A DNA stretch of 64,000 bases from Aquatica leii (Eukaryota; Arthropoda; Insecta; Coleoptera; Lampyridae). Positions 23,901 through 33,517 of the stretch are shown here, one piece after another. A program made the position numbers and the translations under genes. The stretch covers positions 52,566,487 to 52,630,486 of the forward strand of contig CM069433.1 of the NCBI GenBank assembly GCA_035610365.1, given 5' to 3'. The notes under the pieces are model-generated. The model was not told where the DNA came from, did not search any database, and saw only the letters and a list, made by a program, of their open reading frames with translations. How positions within the stretch are numbered: position 1 is the stretch's first letter; each line of letters begins with the position of its first letter.

Positions 23901-26900
23901 AGAAAAACTATTATAAAAGATGGAGTACATCATCCAGAATCAGCTATTGAAGAACATATTGTGATCCTTCAGGAACCCAATTCCGAATATTTACGATATG
24001 TTACTCCTACATCAGGACATGCTATTAGTATTTCAAAAGCTATTACGGATTACTGTTTACTGAAACAATATGACACTCAAGAACTAATTGCAATAGGATG
24101 TGATGATACAAACGTTAATAACGGATACGGTAATGGTGTGATAAGAAAATTAAAGCTTCATTACAACAAATCTCTCCATTAGTTTGTGTGCTTGTTGCAC
24201 ACGAATGAACTTCCGCTGAGACATCTCTCCACTAGTTTAGACGGCGCAACACATGGTTCTAAATCATTTAACGGGCCAATTGGTATAGCTTTAAAAAAAT
24301 GCGCTCTACCCGTTATAAAATTTAAACCGATTGAAGAACATGAAGGATCTCTCCTGCCGGAAATTGATTTAAAGGAACTAAGTAGCGATCAGAAATATTT
24401 GTATAAAATGATTCTTGCTGTTACATCAGGTGAATGCAGTAAAGATCTGTTAAATATTCTACCTGGGCCAATATCACAGACTCGCTGACTCACAACTGTC
24501 GGTCGAATACTTCGTTTCTATGTCTCCTCAAATGAACCCTCACAAAATTTCCTCATTTTAGCTACGTACGTAGTAAATGTGTATGCACCGGTCTGGTTTA
24601 GGATTAAAGCTAAATCAGCTTGCTAGGAAGGTCCAAGACACTTGTGGAAACTCATGTCATTATCTAGGTATCTTCCAAAACATTTGAAGGGTGTAGTTGA
24701 TCCAGTTATCCAAAGAAACGCATATTTCGCGCACCCAGAGAACATATTATTAGCCATGATCAAAGATAAAAGACCAATCATTCAAAAAGTTGCTCTTTGT
24801 CGAATAATATGTGCAAGAGAGCAAGAAAAGTCTAACTCAATACGCCAGTTTAAAGTTCCTGTCTTAAATTTTGAGGCCCAAGAATACTACGACATGATAA
24901 ATTATGAGTCGTTTAAAAATATTGATTCCCCCTTAACAAGATTCCTTACAACAGCCGAAATTAAAAATTACTTAACTGACAGAGAAGAAATCTTTCTTCT
25001 TGATAACGTTTCCCAAACTGGTGTGTCACTCTCAAGCCGTCGAACGATGCGTCCGATTGGTGACAAAAGCTGCGGCAGCTGTAGGAGACTTAAAAATCGG
25101 AATACAAACTTATGTAGTTTAAACTTACTATTTTAAAAATTTTGAGTGATAATATTACGTTTTTTTAAAACTGTTTTTCTTTAATTTACCTTATATATGT
25201 TATTTGTGTACGCCACTGTCGTGGCATAAAACTATTTTTAGTTTAAAATGGTTCTAAATAAAATATATAAAATTACACTAATTTGTAAAACTAAAAAATG
25301 TGTTTTTCCTTATTTTTACCAAATTTGAATCCCTTTGTGGCATCTCAAGATGATACGACACTGGATTAATTTTTTTTGTTCCTTTTCATACCTTTGAGTA
25401 CTTATTTTTGTCTTAAATTAAACTAACTTTGATATCAACAACTATTTAAAAAAACATTAATTCATTAAATCTATTATCCTCATTAGGAAACATTCAAGGT
25501 CGTTGTGGCACCGTTAAAAATCAACAAAATTGAAAAAAAAATTAATGGCAAGCTACTGGTATATAGTAACAACTTTTGCACTCCCAAGCTTATCGATATA
25601 AAAAAATTTTTTTTTGCTCCACACTAATATACAGTTTATGATTTCAATGTATTTTTACATTAAAACTATCAATGCATACGTTAATTTTAGGTAAGAGATA
25701 CATTTATTTAATGTAATATACGCAAAAACAAGTCTTATGATTATCACACGTAGCACCAAGCATTTATCTTACTAAGAAATTTGAGTATGTGTTAACAATA
25801 AATTAATTTTTATATAGCGTGTCAGGTGTGTCAGGTGGTAAGAGCATTTAGTTCGTGTATTTTCTTGATGAAATTCCACAGTACAGGAGAACAGAAGCAA
25901 AAATATGTCTAATAGGCTGCCAACGTTTTAGTTACTAAAGTTTGTTGAATAGGTGAGTGTGACATTATTCCCTATGTTATCAAATTTAAAACAAAAAAGA
26001 AAAATCAACTAAATAGTTATTCACACCTTTAATTATTTTAGCGTCAAAAGACGATGGCGAAACATGTATCAAGTCGATGAAAATTGGTAAATTGTCAACG
26101 GATGAGTTGACAGCATTCATAAAATTAGAAATGTATTCAAGTTTATCAACGAAATATTTGATCAATGGCCATTCTACAAAAACCATCTGATTTTCGTTTG
26201 GTAAGAACATTGCATCAAATAATGTTTTTAATTGTAAATGCAATATTTTTTAGATTGATGTTGACTTTACCTATCCATACCCACCAGGAGATGGATTACT
26301 AAAAATCACCAATACGAATAACAAGTTAATTTTTTTTTAATTTTACTTGTTTGATTGATGTTTACTTTAAGCGTGTAATAAAATTGTATCGCTTTGTATA
26401 TTATCTAAATATACATATGTTTTACATACTGTCAATGTTTATTAATACATTAAATTGATGTAGTGTGTTCATTAGATTCATGAAATCTGGTACATTAAAA
26501 TAATGAAATACATACATAAAATCAATGTAATTGTACATCAAAATAATGATGCACACAAATTGTGTCAATGTAATCGTACATTGTGTTTATGAACTTTTAC
26601 ATTGATTCATGAATGTTGGTACACAAAATTAATGAATCATGTACATTCAATTAAAATAATAATACATTGTCTTGATCTACACATTCTTGTTCAGACTCAA
26701 TGTTTTAGTACATTAATCTAATGTAACAGATTCATTGTGCTGATGTACCCACTCATCGGATGAAAAATATGTACATTTTTCATTGATTCAATGTAGATTT
26801 ACATTGATTCTACGTCACTTTTTCTTTCAGTGTACTTGAATAGCATTAACTGGTGACCTAAATATTGAGTTTCTGCAGTGCAAATAAAATATGCATTAGT

Positions 26901-29900
26901 TTTGCTGACTTAGTTTTGAACGGCACATATGTTTTGATTTTATTTAACATGGCGGAGTACATTGAACAATGATCCATTAAAGGTGCGTAAGTATTAGAAA
27001 AATCAAAGGTAAAACAAAACATAATTAGAAATGTAAACACATAATACCAAAACTTGTTTTAAGATTACAATACAATGAGAAATTCTACCATTTATCTGCT
27101 TATAAGAAAACAAATAAGTTTACTTTCTCAAGCAAATAGACTTAGCAGGTGACCTTGAGTTGCGCACTGCTGTTTTTAGTGGTTGTAGTAAAAACTTTAA
27201 TTGGAAACGTTATTACCAAGTCTATTTGTACGAGTTAAATTTAAAACAGTTTTGTTTATTCAGTTGAATTTGAAAAATGCCCAAACAAGGCAAAACATTA
27301 AAAACTAATTTGCTACGTAAGTAGGCGAAACTATCAAAATATTAAGTTTCAGATGATACAGTGATATTTTGTTAATTATGCAATAAAAAAGTACGAAGAA
27401 CGTTATCTTAATTATTGCTTGATAGTACCAATATCCTATAAAAAAAAGCTCCTCGAAAATTTTTTGTGAATTTTTATAAAAATATACAAAAATGATTATT
27501 ACATGTGAAACAACGTTAAGGCAAAAATATGATACCATGCAAAAACTTAAATCAAAAATTAATTACTGTTATCTATGGTTCTATGTTGATGAAACAACAG
27601 ACACATGTGGTAGATATGTGGTTAACCTAGTTGTAGGTGTATTACATGAGACCATTGAACCTACACCGTATTAAGTAAATTAGGAAAAACAAATAATTTC
27701 ACTATTGCACGCTTCGTAATCGTAAATGAAGAATTAAATAACCTTTATGTACATAAACCACTACCCTTAGATAAAATTGTTTTAATGGTTACCAATTCCG
27801 CAGCATATATGTTGAAAGATATTTTATCCTCATTTAATTGCCTTAACTTAATTTGCCAATAGAGCAAATAGAATCGCTGAAACAATACGTAAACAATTTC
27901 TAAGTAAATTCACTAATAAAAACTAGTAAAAAAAGTTTTTTAAAAGCACTTTGTCGCATTCAGCATTACAATCAAAATCTAGCAAATATTCTATTGCCAA
28001 TTAAACCTGTATTAACAAACTGTTAAGGAATGTAAAAATGTATTGCAAAACCCCTGTATTAAAAATGAGATAATTTATCTCAAAACACATCATTCAATTG
28101 TAAGTTTTTGAATTTTCACTAACAAATTCGACAATTTTTTGCCTGAATAGGATAGAAATCTTTTAAATAGCTGTATAAAACTAACCTACCATTTTAAATA
28201 GTACAAGTTTATACGACATTTACTGTTTTAAGCGGGTCCACAGAATTCTAATGTCTTAGCCAGTTTGCGATAACCACATTATCATCATTATCATATAAAT
28301 TCTACTTTTTTTCAAAAATCGGTCAGTAGTTGAAGAAAAATAATGTGGTTCTGAAATAATATCAGTTTGAGTTAAGTTTTCACGCGGCCAAATTTTTTTC
28401 CAAAATGAATTTAAAAACAATTCAGTAATTTTTGATTTATCTAGGCTTATATCTTTATATGTTGGACAACTTTGTACGTGCCGATCTTTTGTAGTTTCAT
28501 CTACAAATAACGTAAGCCAATCACTATATTTACCTTCAAAAAATAGTGCATTTCATTAAAACAGCTATTATGAGTGCAACAAGGTATAACTTTTCAATAC
28601 GCACGTAACGGGTGTGAGATACATTTGACGAGAAAAAATTTTGTTGATGGTTTTGGTAAAACTGCTTGTTTTTATCTCGGGTGTGATGATGATGAACTTA
28701 AGTTTACGGAAACCTATGTTGCAGACAAATTCCGTAAAAACATTGCATTAGACTATGCGGTATTAGAAATTCGTGAGGTCTGGAAATATAAAGAGTGCCA
28801 ATACAATAAAAACGTTAAGAGCAGGGGTACGATTATTAGACATACGGTACTACTAAATTAGTTATATATTCAAGAAACTTGGTCACCAGATATTCATCAA
28901 GTGTATGAATAAATGTATGAATGGATTTTTTACATTGTTCACAATGGAATGAGAAAGAATAGCTTTTACTTTTGTAGCATATGTTCTAAATTGTACCATT
29001 CTAATAAAATAACGTTTCAAAAAATCCTTATAGTATTTTTGAGTTGATAGTACGTTTATATAACTATAGAAAAAACAATTAGCTAACTTCAAGTTTTTTA
29101 TAATAATATAGTATAAAGATAATAGTAACTTTGTAATTTTCAACAAGATGTCCGAAAGCTTTAAAACAATAGAAAGGATGATGTTACGAAAATGACAGGT
29201 GATTTACAGACAAGTTTAAACGTGTGGAATTAAGTTTAAAAAAAATTGCATAAAATTAAGTACGGACAAGACAAAGATAATGATAATGTCAAAGAAGCCG
29301 TATACAGTAAACATTTTATGCTATGAAAGATAAATTTATTAACAAAAAAAAGTAACCCAACTGAGTGGATAGTGATTTCTAGTTTTCATTTTTCCAACTA
29401 GATCTTTTTTCGCCCATTACATAACTACACTAACGAACGTTTGCAATGTTGACAGCACAAAAAATATTCTTTCAATTAATTCAAATGGAAGCGCGCCTAC
29501 TACTGGATGCTGCACGAATTGCAGTGATTTTATTTAAATCAACGGAAATTTATTTTCACTTACTGGCGATACAGTTAAACGCCTCTGTTTTGTTACTTGC
29601 AAAAACAAAGATAAAACTAGCAATACGTATGCACTACCATGGCAATTTTTGTATACGTGTACACATTTTTATTTCTTGTAACGCAAACAATCAAACAAAC
29701 AAATAACAACTATTATAAGCAGTATACTTTTTAGTTGTTAATATTTACCTTTATAAATTTTTAATTTTAATGTTAACAAAATGCAATTTTAAAGTAGATA
29801 CTTACGTTTCTTTTTTAGGTTTTTGTAGAACTATAATTAAAACAATAATGTTTAGTATAATCGAAGCAAAAATAATAATAGTCAACAATCGGTATCTTGC

Positions 29901-32293
29901 TTTTACATTTTCTTCAATTTTTTTCAAAATGTTTTTTCTGTAAAAAAATATTTATTATTGTATTAATATTGCTTTATGCTAAATGTAAAAACAAATAATT
30001 GTTTTTAAAACAGTTGAAATAAACGTTAAGATACAAAAAAATTTTATTCTTTATCATATGTAAATTTATTGCTATTTTGAATTATGCCTGTTATATTATA
30101 ATAAAATTAATATTTTTATTAAATTAGTAGTTGTTTTAGTAATATACAGAGTGTTTTTACATTTATATCTAAAATATAATTACAAAAATTTTTTTATGTT
30201 GCACAAACAGGAAACTTAAATCAAAATTTAAAAAACATCTTTATCTTTTAAATCTCTATTTAAATATAGATATTTTTTATACTAGTTCAACTTTTTCCAA
30301 TTACATTATGTCTACAAGTGATAGTTTGATTTCTGACTTTAATATTAAGTTGCTTTATTTTGTAATAACTAATTTAATTTAATTATTTTTGGTTGTGCAT
30401 CAATGACAGCTTTATTTGCATTTACTGTTTAAAGTAAAGCTTGTTCTACATTATATTTTTTGAATCCAAGTTTACATCTAAGTTTCTATAAACTACAATT
30501 TGTCAAAGAAACAAGTTTAGTAAAAACAGAAAAAAATAGATGATTATTTATCTCTTTTCTGCGTATGAACTACGATACAAACTTGGACAAAAACTTAGAT
30601 AGTTTCTAGTTTTAAAAAAAGTTTAGACGCGAAGTTTTTTGTTTTACACTATATGTTTTTCTTTGAGAAGTTCTAGTTCATAGAAACTTGGATGTAAACT
30701 GGGTAAACAGGCTTAAGACATTTGCTGTTTTTGAAATAAAACTTCTTTAGGCACTAACTGCGATTTTTTTTGACAAAAGTAACGCTCACGTCATGGCTCA
30801 TGCAGTTTTTGCTATTTAAAAAGAGTAATTATTGGGTAACCAAACTTTCAAAATTCTTGGAAAATATACGAACTAATTTCTATTACGTCTATTTTAATCT
30901 TTACAACATTTGGGAAAATTGTTTCTATTAAATTTACAACACAAAAAAAATGTGTTTATTAAATTTATACTACAAAATCAGTAATAGTTATTAATTAAAG
31001 TAATTTTTTGTATTACAATTTTAATCCATGAAAAACAGAACCCAAAAAAGGCTTCATTTTGAAGCACGAAACAATATTCATAATGTCATTGATTGCAATA
31101 ATAAATAACAAATAGCTTGTCAATAAATACATCTAATTGAAAGCAATTCTGAACTTTCTGTTGCTGCTGCAATAGAAAAACCCGTGGGTTTTTAAAACTG
31201 CATTTTATTTAAAAAAATGCTTTAATACACATAAACTCAATCCAATTGAGTCTATATAAATTCTCGTAATAAGAAAAATTGCATTAAATAATATCGCACA
31301 ATAATAATAAATAAAGTATTGATATTAAAAATTTTAGTTTGAATGCATTTTCTGATTTAGCAAATAAAGATTGGAAAAAGCAGTGCAGTCATGTGCTACC
31401 TCTTTTTAAAGAAATGTGAAAAGCAGATGGTTTAGTTGATAAGATTGTGAAAAAATTGACGTTTACAGTGAATAATAGTGATTTAGAGGAGAAGAGGGAA
31501 AGTAAGGAAAGTAAATGGATAAAGATAAATACAATGTGTTGTCTTTGTACTAAAAGGTCGCACTTTTTTCTTTAAAAATTTTTTAATAAAAAATTTGTTA
31601 AAAATCCATACTAGTTGTGTTTATCATAATTGTGATCAATGATTAAATTAAAACGAGATATTCGTACAGTAATCAACAGAATCTCAGAAACGTTTTACTT
31701 TTTCATCAGTAAATAAAAATAAGAGAAAAATTAACAATTTGAATTGATATTTATTTTTTAATTTTTTTAGTAGTATCTGTTACAAACTACAAAAAAGTTT
31801 TACTTCAATCGAATTACACGCACTTAATTTTTTTTTAATATATAATTTCTGTTACTGTTTTATTTTCTTTTTAAAACATGTAAATTGGTTTATAAACAAA
31901 ACTCATTTTTATATAACATAAAAAAATGGATGAAAAAACATTGATTTTTTATTTTATCACCATTTTTAATATGTGCAAAATAAATTAACTTGTTTGTTTA
32001 AAAAAATGCCAAACTAACTAAAACGCACTCTTTGTTGTAACATATTACTTACAAATAGTTCCATATCTGCTGTAATTTATTATTACCCTCTTTGTCATAA
32101 TTTAAATAATTACGGCCGTTATTACCACTAATGTCAATTTCTACATTCCAAGAATCTATTGTATAGGATCTAGGTAATTGAAATTTAGTAAGCGTTTCAG
32201 GATTTACTTTAACCTATTAAAATGACTTTTCGTAATTTTAAAACAAAGCTTTTTTTGTATACGTACCCGTTTGACACCAGTTTTAGTACCCAT
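14611..32293 (-). CDS. Neprilysin-like M13 zinc metallopeptidase, 11 exons, with one in-frame TGA
   Basis: A type II membrane ectopeptidase that would cleave small extracellular peptides. Exons, 5' to 3': 32293-32267, 32213-32053, 29937-29806, 21946-21442, 21391-21245, 21188-20980, 20930-20808, 18501-18261, 18214-18046, 17993-17749, 14946-14611. All junctions are GT-AG and all phases agree, giving 765 codons with stop. By inferred residue: cytoplasmic tail 1-79, membrane anchor about 80-101, M13 N-domain from the CLTDRC/DPCHNFYDFACG region, NAYYS 561-565, zinc site HEITH 602-606 then GFD, ENIAD 662-666 (third ligand Glu), DMH His727 and Arg733, ending CIV rather than the usual C-x-V-W. Oddities: codon 410 (20882-20884) is TGA, and the segment usually carrying the R-W-x-x-C motif before YVKKYF is missing. 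It may be a recent pseudogene, a polymorphic null, a sequence error or a readthrough gene. Confidence 0.88.
14947..16590. other. Intron 10, AT-rich part
   Basis: Part of the 2.8-kb last intron of the M13 gene. Two overlapping minus-strand open frames at 16176-16418 show no recognisable pattern. Confidence 0.5.
16600..17300 (+). mobile_element. LINE reverse-transcriptase 3' remnant
   Basis: Plus-strand readings match the C-terminal half of a non-LTR reverse transcriptase and its tail: QATIDGELTESILVEKEIG and LLLFNIIMDNIIKQV (RT motif region), YKTVIRPIITYVAETL, LRKIAGNTLLGKKRSDNIR, then RIARDESPIARRSTERPRKR with WRDNL at 17.2-17.3 kb. The last two are widespread endings in such elements. Frames are broken (stop in EKEIG*; YADD not intact). 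It lies in the last intron of the M13 gene, antisense to it. Confidence 0.75.
17749..17993 (-). CDS. M13 peptidase exon 10 (zinc-binding HEITH)
   Basis: Acceptor TTCTGTGTAG, donor GTAAGG. Encodes VVPVAFI, then RPNYLNYATLGFTIGHEITH and GFDNVGGKYDLNG, the catalytic HExxH helix with GFD. Ends CMINQYQKCTVFNTS. Confidence 0.96.
18046..18214 (-). CDS. M13 peptidase exon 9
   Basis: Acceptor TTTATTTTAG, donor GTACAC. Ends in ETNAYYSVATNNI, containing the substrate-binding N-A-Y-Y motif. One extra base joins to exon 10. Confidence 0.92.
18261..18501 (-). CDS. M13 peptidase exon 8
   Basis: Acceptor ATATTTTTAG, donor GTAATA. Encodes LPLVINSWYVKKYFN, then VKEIFTNIKNQFKNTL, WMDTSTKTHAINKINAM and IGYPEELL, all strong M13 signatures (YVKKYF, W.D..T...A..K...M, IGYP). 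Confidence 0.95.
18714..18776 (-). pseudogene. Possible decayed M13 exon in intron 7
   Basis: After an acceptor-like CTACAGTTTTAG comes VPTNLCLDYYEDFNIDISQS. M13 proteins have a C-x-x-Y-V stretch just before the YVKKYF segment, exactly what is missing between exons 7 and 8. There is no GT donor at the expected end and the phase does not match exon 7, so as it stands it could not be spliced in. It may be chance. Confidence 0.3.
18790..20170. mobile_element. hAT-like element with AATATGC subterminal repeats, copy 1
   Basis: Clusters of (A)ATATGC(A) lie at both ends (18790-18845 and 19970-20160). A 23-bp segment beginning AAATATGCGCATATATATGC at 18790 is identical to one at 62405 in a second element. 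A minus-strand open frame at 19101-19394 may be a transposase scrap (it has H..C-like spacing), but I cannot confirm this. Terminal repeats are not visible, so the ends are approximate. Lies in intron 7 of the M13 gene. Confidence 0.5.
20808..20930 (-). CDS. M13 peptidase exon 7, carrying an in-frame TGA
   Basis: Acceptor TTTTCTTTTAG, donor GTAATA. Encodes RTLSNFILGGVVQFAI, then TGA at 20882-20884, then HFPTIYNRNFKPKTTINN and FNIAIE. The first part corresponds to 'RtL.NYl.Wr.V' of M13 proteins. Exon phases fit on both sides, so the stop is the only defect I see here. A C-to-T change from CGA (Arg) would explain it. Confidence 0.75.
20980..21188 (-). CDS. M13 peptidase exon 6
   Basis: Acceptor AAAATTTTCAG, donor GTATGA. 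Encodes KVITIKALQTKYTEMNWLSF then LIKLNVEDFGDLLKLISNTS, corresponding to the M13 stretch 'L..L...NW..Y...' and 'Y...L..L...T'. Ends two bases into an Arg codon. Confidence 0.85.
21245..21391 (-). CDS. M13 peptidase exon 5
   Basis: Bounded by a 50-nt intron (21392-21441, GTAAGT...TTTTTAG) and a 56-nt intron. Encodes ITSIETESLIKTSYKPLIIE to ISELTK, matching the helical lid region of M13 proteins in position rather than in strong identity. Confidence 0.8.
21442..21946 (-). CDS. M13 peptidase exon 4 (N-terminal peptidase domain)
   Basis: Acceptor TTTGTTTTAG, donor GTAAGT. Contains CLTDRCIQAAAKSLKYLD, DPCHNFYDFACGKF and LGGWP, the classic start of the M13 ectodomain with its conserved cysteines. 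A run of eight Asp near the end is coded by a trinucleotide repeat. Confidence 0.93.
21462..21486 (-). repeat. (ATG/CAT)n microsatellite inside exon 4
   Basis: Eight consecutive GAT codons (ATC on the plus strand) give a poly-Asp run in a surface-loop region of the peptidase. Length polymorphism is likely. Confidence 0.85.
22468..25626 (+). mobile_element. 3.16-kb DNA transposon nested in the outer element
   Basis: Terminal repeats TAGGGTGGAGCGAAAA (22468) and TAGTGTGGAGCAAAA (reverse complement, ending 25626). The 8-bp flanks are ATGTACAG (22460-22467) and ATATACAG (25627-25634), 7 of 8 identical, consistent with an 8-bp target duplication. An 8-bp duplication and a TAGGG start would suit hAT, but the encoded protein lacks the hAT signatures I would expect, so the superfamily is open. 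Confidence 0.75.
22922..25136 (+). pseudogene. Transposase-like protein of the inner transposon, broken
   Basis: A coding stretch opening MATLTRAKDSNCPLFGVGVP, continuing with a Cys-rich CKCKTYEKCICE, a Lys/Glu-rich coiled-coil-like segment near 23.4-23.5 kb, a conserved-looking core (ELIAIGCDDTNVNNGYGNGV; VCLLHTNELPLRHL; DGATHGSKSFNGPIG), then YVVNVYAPVWFRIK, LSRYLPKHLKGVVDPVIQRN and AYFAHPENILLAMI, ending with GDKSCGSCRR. I recall proteins of this type as uncharacterised multi-copy genes in aphids and Hydra. About four or five in-frame stops interrupt it (after NTYNIY, before FDIASCKC, after YFEGR, after NKSLH, after ISQTR). Asp/Glu/His in GCDD and LLHTNE are candidates for catalysis, by inference only. 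Confidence 0.65.
27270..28060 (+). mobile_element. hAT remnant (CGGBP1-like lineage), broken
   Basis: MPKQGKTLKTNLLRK near 27.28 kb is followed by YLWFYVDETTDTCGRYVVNL with VVGVLHET (27.57-27.65 kb), KLGKTNNFTIARF, DKIVLMVTNSAAYM, and LANILLPIKPVLTN (28.0 kb). The order matches the CGGBP1-related hAT proteins (VSIDETTDVLGRYVANV..., D.APYM, PVLTRWGT). Stops and frameshifts interrupt it and the end is missing. Lies in intron 3 of the M13 gene. Confidence 0.7.
28574..28861 (+). mobile_element. Polinton/Maverick-type DNA polymerase B fragment (fossil)
   Basis: The reading includes a VDGF segment followed by a C-x-x-GC stretch and a later EIREVWKYKEC, resembling the N-terminal exonuclease-side region of protein-primed DNA polymerase B carried by Polintons (VDGF...GCFWHGC...IWECEW). 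Only about 95 residues remain, without terminal repeats or capsid genes. An old, broken scrap in intron 3 of the M13 gene. Confidence 0.5.
29160..29330 (+). mobile_element. LINE reverse-transcriptase scrap
   Basis: Plus-strand readings in two frames give GDLQTSLNVWN, then CIKLSTDKTKIMIMSKKPYT with VNIL, which matches the stretch just after the YADD motif of many non-LTR elements (DLQ..L.....K..L.IN..KTK.M...). A frameshift separates the halves. Lies in intron 3 of the M13 gene. Confidence 0.6.
29806..29937 (-). CDS. M13 peptidase exon 3 (membrane anchor)
   Basis: Acceptor TTTTTTTACAG, donor GTAAGT. A basic flank (KKIEENVKARYR) precedes a 22-residue hydrophobic run (LLTIIIFASIILNIIVLIIV...), then KPKKE. 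This is the signal-anchor arrangement of M13 type II proteins. Its last two bases plus the first of exon 4 make the Thr before NWCLTDRC. Confidence 0.88.
30466..30702. repeat. Palindromic MITE-like element
   Basis: Arms 30466-30495 (CCAAGTTTACATCTAAGTTT...) and 30674-30702 are inverted copies with about three differences, enclosing 180 bp that hold further partial copies of the AAACTTAGAT/ACATCTAAGTTT motif. Lies in intron 2 of the M13 gene. Confidence 0.65.
32053..32213 (-). CDS. M13 peptidase exon 2 (cytoplasmic tail)
   Basis: Acceptor TTTTAATAG, donor GTAAGTAA. Encodes VKVNPETLTKFQLPRSYT through LQQIWNY, a polar stretch with no domain that I recognise. It ends two bases into a codon completed by exon 3. 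Confidence 0.75.
32267..32293 (-). CDS. M13 peptidase exon 1 (start)
   Basis: ATG at 32291-32293 followed by GTKTGVKR, then the donor GTACGT. It joins in phase 0 to exon 2. This is the only in-phase ATG close upstream with a good donor. Confidence 0.65.
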
Positions 32294-33040
32294 GTATTAT
32301 TTAGTATTTGTTATAAATATTTTACTAAATCAACAATTTTGTAATATTAAATTTAAATGTAACTAGAAAGTACATCAAGAGCTTACACTGAAGTGCGTTT
32401 GAAACATATTATTTCAATATATCATACTTTATTTAATGTTTATGTCGATGTCAATAATTTTAAGGTATAAAGATACAAATTATACGCAAATACTATATAG
32501 GTCAACAAAAAGAACCAACAAGTAAATCCATTTTTAATACTAGCATTAACGTTTACTTACAAACTTACATGTAAAGTAAAAACAAGATAATTATAAACTA
32601 TAAAAAAGCACAAATAATAATTGAGAAATATAAAAAAACCATTGACAAATTATTTTATTATTTAAAATGGATGAAAGTGTTAAGTTATAGATTTTTTTAA
32701 TGTATCTTTCTTACAAATGGCATCATCGAAAATGTTTGTAATTTAGTAACACTCAAGACTTGGTGGAAATTATAGAAAGTAATATTTCGTTTACAAAAAA
32801 ATACAAAAAAACTTATTTTGAGAAATTCGACGGTTTCTAGTTGGTTTTGTCAAATATGAACTTAGTTTTCCTTTCTTTTTAATTTTTATGTAATTTATGA
32901 TTATTTAAATTTGTTTAGAATACGCTATACTTAAACAAAAATTAGAAAATCTTAAGTATACAGGTAAACATTGTACAAATTAATTGAGAATTTTGTTAGA
33001 TATTATCGCGTTGAAATAAATTGCAATATACAGTTATATA
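32294..33040. other. Upstream region of the M13 gene, AT-rich
   Basis: The promoter of the minus-strand M13 gene should lie here. I see no clear TATA or initiator. Confidence 0.35.
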
Positions 33041-33517
33041 CAGGGTGGGCCAATGCCAAAATAAAATATCTTTCTTATTATACAAAACATAAAAAAAATA
33101 GTTACAAAAACTTTTTTATTTTAAAAACTTAATTTTTTTAAATTATGTTTTGACCCTTTAAAATTCCGCATCTTTGACCTTTAATACACAGTATTACGTG
33201 TTTAAAACTTTTATGGATACCTCAAAAGTGCTAAACCTTTCAAACCTGCTTATAATTTTGTAAAAACTTACTTAAAGTGGATATAACTTTACGTGATTGT
33301 AAAGTAAACCTTAAAAGCATTTCAAAAATCTATTAATACATAGGGTGTTCTATTTAAAAAAATGTAAAGTTGTATTGTCTTAATATTATGGAATACACTG
33401 TATAGTTGAAAATAATTTTAAAATGTAAAACTTAAGGACCTTACAAACTTTATAAATATTTTTTTATATTTGGTAGAATAAAAATGATATTTTATTTTGA
33501 CACATTATTGGGCTATC
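33041..33517. mobile_element. MITE with about 40-bp imperfect inverted ends
   Basis: The left end CAGGGTGGGCCAATGCC, then AAAATAAAATATCTTTCTTAT, is mirrored at the right by CAAGATAGCCCAATAATGTG, then TCAAAATAAAATATCATTTT (reverse complement). The 477-bp element has no coding capacity. A target duplication was not resolved. Confidence 0.65.

Larger units (their letters stand above)
22191..26832. mobile_element. Large TIR element with TA flanks and subterminal palindrome arrays
   Basis: CACTGAAAGAAAAA at 22191 is exactly inverted at 26819-26832 (TTTTTCTTTCAGTG), with TA on each outer side. The inner 250 bp on the left and 450 bp on the right are packed with degenerate GTACATT/AATGTAC and ATTGATTCAATGTA palindromes. 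It sits in intron 3 of the M13 gene and is itself interrupted by another transposon (22468-25626). Without that insert it is about 1.5 kb. No transposase of its own is recognised, so it is probably non-autonomous. Confidence 0.75.

Noticed and set aside
29446-29706. 86-codon plus-strand open frame
   Set aside because: Low-complexity hydrophobic sequence with no pattern or splice context.
31340-31540. Jerky/CENP-B-like C-terminal tail (DWKKQCSHVLPLF, LVDKIVKKL)
   Set aside because: Resemblance is too short and composition-driven; no ends or other domains nearby.
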